Origin: RUG12461 sp045657665
GTDB lineage: Bacteria; Bacillota; Clostridia; Lachnospirales; Lachnospiraceae
Reading direction: 5' to 3'
DNA length: 64,000 nucleotides
Assembly (NCBI GenBank): GCA_045657665.1
Contig: JAZOTN010000038.1
Coordinates: 186,001 to 250,000, forward strand
The position numbers and the translations under genes are program-made. The notes beneath the pieces were generated by a model. The model ran no database searches, was not told the origin of the DNA, and was given only the letters and a program-made list of their open reading frames with translations. Positions 60,956-64,000 of this stretch are shown in pieces (position 1 is the first letter of the stretch; the number at the start of each line of letters is the position of its first letter).

Positions 60956-61980
60956 ATTATTTCGGCGATCTCGTAAAGCAGTTTTTCGCTTTCGCTCCAG
61001 CCGAGACATGGATCAGTGATGGATTTCCCGTAGATATGTTCGCCGATCTTTTGGGAGCCGCTCTCCAGATAGCTTTCAATCATAACGCCCTTTACCATGC
61101 GCCGGATCTCGGGTGAGATCGTGCGATTATGCAGCACCTCTTTGACAATGCGGATCTGCTCCAGATACTGCTTGTTGGAGTTGGAGTGGTTGGCATCAAT
61201 GACGGCTGCAGGGTTCATCAGTTCCATTTTCTCGTAACGCTCGATGAGACGCATGATATCTTCATAATGATAGTTTTGCACGCTGTTTCCGTGCTTGCTT
61301 GTGGCGCCGCGAAGGATCACGTGTGTGAGAGGATTCCCGGTGGTTTCGACTTCGTATCCCCGATACACAAAGTGGTGTGGGTGCTGCGCAGCATAGACGG
61401 AATTCAGCATGACGGAGAAATCTCCGCTGGTAGGGTTTTTCATACCGCTTGCCACATCAAAACCGCTTGCAGTGAGTCGGTGATGCTGATCTTCGACGGA
61501 GCGGGCACCGATCGCCACGTAAGACAAAAGATCTTCTACATATCCCCAGTTTTCAGGATACAGCATTTCATCCGCCGGGGTGAGGCCGGTCTCCTCGATG
61601 GCGCGGATGTGCATTTTACGAACAGCAATGAGCCCGGCCAGCATATCCGGCGCTTTCTCCGGATCAGGCTGGGTGGCAATGCCCTTGTAACCTTCGCCGG
61701 TTGTGCGGGGCTTGTTCGTATAGATGCGGGGGATCAGGATGAGTTTGTCTTTCACTTTTTCCTGAATCGGAGCGAGACGACGGACATAGTCACAGACAGG
61801 CTCTTCGCTGTCTGCAGAACATGGTCCGATAATGACGAGAAAGCGGTCATCCTTTCCGGTCAGGACATCGCGGATCGCTTCATCGCGCTCCTTTTTTACG
61901 GCACGCATTTTCTCTGACAAAGGATACTGCTCTTTGATCTCCCGGGGAGATGGCAGCTCCTTGATAAACTGGAAGCTCAT
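60952..61980 (-). CDS. 3-deoxy-7-phosphoheptulonate synthase (class I DAHP synthase)
   Basis: First step of the shikimate pathway: joins phosphoenolpyruvate and erythrose 4-phosphate. At 342 residues it is of the AroF/G/H type, with IGPCSADS, PRIYTNKPRTTGEGYKG, VASGMKNPTSGD, ILRGATSKHGN and VIDANHSNSNK. Regulatory N-terminal residues of the E. coli isozymes are present in part (FIKELPSPREIKEQYPLS), so feedback by an aromatic amino acid is possible; which one cannot be told. AGGAG precedes the start. It follows aroE by 11 bases in one operon. Confidence 0.96.
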   Translation of the reverse strand: MSFQFIKELPSPREIKEQYPLSEKMRAVKKERDEAIRDVLTGKDDRFLVIIGPCSADSEEPVCDYVRRLAPIQEKVKDKLILIPRIYTNKPRTTGEGYKGIATQPDPEKAPDMLAGLIAVRKMHIRAIEETGLTPADEMLYPENWGYVEDLLSYVAIGARSVEDQHHRLTASGFDVASGMKNPTSGDFSVMLNSVYAAQHPHHFVYRGYEVETTGNPLTHVILRGATSKHGNSVQNYHYEDIMRLIERYEKMELMNPAAVIDANHSNSNKQYLEQIRIVKEVLHNRTISPEIRRMVKGVMIESYLESGSQKIGEHIYGKSITDPCLGWSESEKLLYEIAEII

Positions 61981-61991
61981 AAGGTTTTCTC

Positions 61992-62864
61992 CTATATTTT
62001 TTCAAAAAGGGATTCCGGCATGACATCAAGCGGCATGGCTGTCCCGGTCCAGAGACGGAAGGATTCCGCCGCCTGGTGAAGAAGCATCGGCAGACCCCCG
62101 AGTATCCGGCATCCGGTCTTTTTTGCATCGGAAAGAAGCTTTGTTTCCCGCGGGTGATAGATAATATCCGATACGAAAAGCTCCGGGAACAGAAAATCCG
62201 CCGGAACGAGAGATGCGCTTTCGTTTGGAGCCATTCCGACGCTGGTTGCATTGATCAGAAGCTGGCTGTTTTCGATCCGGGACCTCATTTCGGACATGTC
62301 TTCCATCGGAACAACTGTTACTGGAGTACCGGTATGTTTTTCGATTTTTTCTGCGAAAGTGCGGGTGCCTTCCATCGTCGGATTGTTTCGCTTAAGGATG
62401 GTAATGGAGCCGGCTTTTTCCAGAGCAAGTCTTGTAATGATGGATTCTGCTGCTCCGCCGCTGCCGAGGATTACGATCTCTTTTCCGTATGGTTCAAAAT
62501 CGTTTGCACGGAGAGAGGCAACATAGCCGATACCGTCGGTAGTGTGCCCAGTAAGAAGCCCCCCTTCATTTACGACAGTGTTGACAGAGCCTGAAAGAGA
62601 CGCATCTTCCGAAAGCCCATCAAGGAGTGGCAGGATCTTCTTTTTATGAGGCATGGTAAGATTGAACCCGCCGGCGTCAAGGGCAAGAAGCCCTTTCACG
62701 GCATCTTCAAGCTTTTCCGGAGGCACTTCGAATGCCAGATAACGACAGTCCATGGAAAGAAGACGAAAGGCCGTGTTGTGAATGAACGGCGATACGCTGT
62801 GCTTTGCCGGATAGCCGAGAAGGCAGTAAAGTCTGGTTGTACCTGAGATTTCGATCGTATTCAT
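61992..62864 (-). CDS. aroE: Shikimate dehydrogenase
   Basis: Reduces 3-dehydroshikimate to shikimate with NADPH. At 290 residues it shows the substrate-site text KHSVSPFIHN and NLTMPHKKKILP (catalytic Lys), SVNTVV, the nucleotide-binding ILGSGGAAESI, NATSVGM and the closing GLPMLLHQAAESF. I start at the ATG at 62864, where homology begins. It has no Shine-Dalgarno sequence, and the promoter would put the transcript start within a few bases of it. First gene of the minus-strand aroE-DAHP synthase operon. Confidence 0.94.
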   Translation of the reverse strand: MNTIEISGTTRLYCLLGYPAKHSVSPFIHNTAFRLLSMDCRYLAFEVPPEKLEDAVKGLLALDAGGFNLTMPHKKKILPLLDGLSEDASLSGSVNTVVNEGGLLTGHTTDGIGYVASLRANDFEPYGKEIVILGSGGAAESIITRLALEKAGSITILKRNNPTMEGTRTFAEKIEKHTGTPVTVVPMEDMSEMRSRIENSQLLINATSVGMAPNESASLVPADFLFPELFVSDIIYHPRETKLLSDAKKTGCRILGGLPMLLHQAAESFRLWTGTAMPLDVMPESLFEKI

Positions 62865-62873
62865 AACAGGAAA

Positions 62874-62902
62874 AGAATATCGGAAAAACGCTGTAATGTC
62901 AA
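62874..62902 (-). promoter_or_regulatory. Promoter of aroE operon (minus strand)
   Basis: TTGACA (62902-62897) and TATTCT (62879-62874) are 17 bases apart on the minus strand. Only 9 bases separate the -10 box from the aroE ATG, which suggests a leaderless or nearly leaderless mRNA. Confidence 0.75.
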
Positions 62903-62916
62903 TTTCTTTGGGATGC

Positions 62917-62945
62917 TTGCGCGGGAGAGGGACATTGTTTATACT
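62917..62945 (+). promoter_or_regulatory. Promoter of aroD-aroK (plus strand)
   Basis: TTGCGC at 62917-62922 and TATACT at 62940-62945, 17 bases apart, back to back with the aroE promoter. Confidence 0.6.
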
Positions 62946-62987
62946 TAACAATAAATGAACATCAATCCTTATGAAAAGGGAATGAAA

Positions 62988-63764
62988 ATGAACGGGAAAT
63001 ACGTCAGGAAGGGAAAAACCATTGGTGCCGGGAAACCGCTGCTCTGTGCACCGATCGTCGAGGACACGAGGGAAGGGATCCTTTCCGAGTTTCGCAGTCT
63101 TCTTGACACGCCGGCGGATATGATTGAATGGCGCGCGGATCTTTATGAGGGGATAAAGGATACTGGAGCAGTCCTTGATATTCTGGAACGCCTTTCGGAT
63201 GCCGCGGAAGATAAACTTCTTCTTTTTACCTGCCGTTCAGTACGTCAGGGAGGAAACTGCTCTCTGACGGGTGATGAGACCGAGGTGCTTTTGAAGCGTG
63301 TTGCGCAGAGCGGGTGTGTCGATCTTCTGGATTTTGAGTATTTTATGCTGTCAGATCCGGGGAAATTCTTAAGAGAGCTCAAAGACAATGATGTGATTGT
63401 TGTCGCATCCCATCATGATTTTGAGGAAACACCGCCTCCGGAAGCGATGCTGGAGCTTCTTTCCTACATGGCTCACGGCGGCGCGGACATCGTGAAGCTC
63501 GCCGTAATGCCGCATGATATGGATGATGTGCTCAGGCTCCTGTCCATTACGGAACGGTTTCGCAGGGAGTTCCCGGATGTACCGGTGATCTCCATGTCCA
63601 TGGGAAAATACGGGATGCTTTCGAGGCTGTGTGGGGAGTTTTTCGGGATAGCCGTGACATTTGCTGCACACAGTCGTTCTTCGGCGCCGGGTCAGATCGA
63701 TCTTTCGGCCATGTCGGTACTGCTTGACCGCATCCACAGGAGCTGCGGGGAAATGCACGAATGA
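62988..63764 (+). CDS. aroD: 3-dehydroquinate dehydratase, type I
   Basis: Third step of the shikimate pathway. A 258-residue TIM-barrel enzyme of the Schiff-base type: EWRADL near residue 45, TCRSVRQGG, SHHDFEETP with the catalytic His, the Schiff-base Lys in DIVKLAVMP and SAPGQ at the end. AAGGG at 62976-62980 favours ATG 62988 among three in-frame ATGs (62955, 62982, 62988). Its stop overlaps the start of aroK. Confidence 0.95.
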   Translation: MNGKYVRKGKTIGAGKPLLCAPIVEDTREGILSEFRSLLDTPADMIEWRADLYEGIKDTGAVLDILERLSDAAEDKLLLFTCRSVRQGGNCSLTGDETEVLLKRVAQSGCVDLLDFEYFMLSDPGKFLRELKDNDVIVVASHHDFEETPPPEAMLELLSYMAHGGADIVKLAVMPHDMDDVLRLLSITERFRREFPDVPVISMSMGKYGMLSRLCGEFFGIAVTFAAHSRSSAPGQIDLSAMSVLLDRIHRSCGEMHE

Positions 63765-64000
63765 ACGGATGCATTTACTTGATCGGATTTATGGGGGTCG
63801 GGAAATCACACGTGGGAAGATGCCTTTCCAGAGAAATCAAGGCCCGATACATTGATGCGGATGCAGAGATTGAAAAACGCTGCGGCATGACGATCCCGGA
63901 AATCTTTGAGAAGAAGGGCGAAGAAGCATTTCGGGATATGGAAACCGGGCTCCTTCGGGAGATCGCAAAAACAGGGCGGTGTGTTATCAGCTGCGGCGGA
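63761..64000 (+). CDS. aroK: Shikimate kinase, 5' part (runs off the window)
   Basis: Phosphorylates shikimate at the 3-OH with ATP. Eighty codons are present: YLIGFMGVGKS gives Walker A, DADAEIEKRCGMTIPEIF gives the shikimate-binding Asp and lid side, FRDMET carries the substrate Arg, and VISCGG is the Walker B-like end. The ATG overlaps the aroD stop (ATGA). About half the gene lies beyond the edge. Confidence 0.94.
   Translation, partial: MNGCIYLIGFMGVGKSHVGRCLSREIKARYIDADAEIEKRCGMTIPEIFEKKGEEAFRDMETGLLREIAKTGRCVISCGG

Overview
The window looks like chromosome of a Clostridia-class Firmicute, most likely a Lachnospiraceae-type anaerobe. The grounds are mid-range GC, strong AGGAGG-type ribosome binding sites, TTG/GTG starts beside good Shine-Dalgarno sequences, the hrcA-grpE-dnaK-dnaJ order behind a perfect CIRCE operator, a Bacillus/Clostridium-type LexA box at recA, ribonuclease Y, and many proteins with cytoplasmic zinc ribbons and secreted tails. 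No rRNA, tRNA, CRISPR array, transposase or integrase was seen. No gene-free stretch exceeds 300 bases.

Layout. (1) 1-8226: a membrane diguanylate cyclase, a MATE exporter, the CIRCE-controlled chaperone operon hrcA-grpE-dnaK-dnaJ, and a small coiled-coil J-domain-like gene closed by a terminator. (2) About 8.2-33.2 kb: an accessory region lying between dnaJ and prmA, which are neighbours in many Firmicutes. It holds repeated envelope proteins (an N-terminal zinc ribbon, one membrane helix, a Glu-Thr stalk, and an extracellular domain ending in LTRP), two SGNH-hydrolase paralogs near its two ends, a Tim44-like/zinc-ribbon protein and a transglutaminase-like protein. It also holds an overlapping operon for an ABC-2 exporter, a GT2 glycosyltransferase, a CotH-kinase lipoprotein and a secreted LTRP protein, plus hipBA and vapBC toxin-antitoxin modules, an AAA ATPase/nuclease and a double-HTH regulator. 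Three zinc-ribbon loci share one inverted-repeat/promoter element. Two genes here are clearly broken and a third is probably frameshifted near its start. (3) 33.2-43.2 kb: prmA, rsmE, cysteine desulfurase, thiI, a ParB-like/BMP-domain fusion, a phosphodiesterase, an HPr-like protein without the catalytic His, mtaB and a GH51 arabinofuranosidase. Most of this block concerns translation and tRNA modification (desulfurase plus ThiI make 4-thiouridine).

(4) 43.3-54.4 kb: a MutS-like ATPase on the minus strand, then a signalling operon of an HD-GYP response regulator, a hybrid histidine kinase with Hpt domain, and a hybrid histidine kinase fused to a DegV lipid-binding domain. A sugar O-acetyltransferase (minus strand), a second diguanylate cyclase and a formate/nitrite transporter follow. 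(5) 54.5-60.9 kb: gamma-carbonic anhydrase, rpsU, prfC, recA (with twin SOS-box-like sites), recX, rny and a NUDIX ADP-sugar pyrophosphatase. (6) 60.9-64 kb: shikimate-pathway genes arranged divergently, with aroE and a DAHP synthase on the minus strand and aroD plus the start of aroK on the plus strand, the last cut by the window edge.

The most unusual items are the zinc-ribbon/LTRP envelope-protein island with its shared promoter element, the exporter-GT2-CotH operon, and the kinase-DegV fusion. All functional links inside the island are inference from gene order and shared domains.
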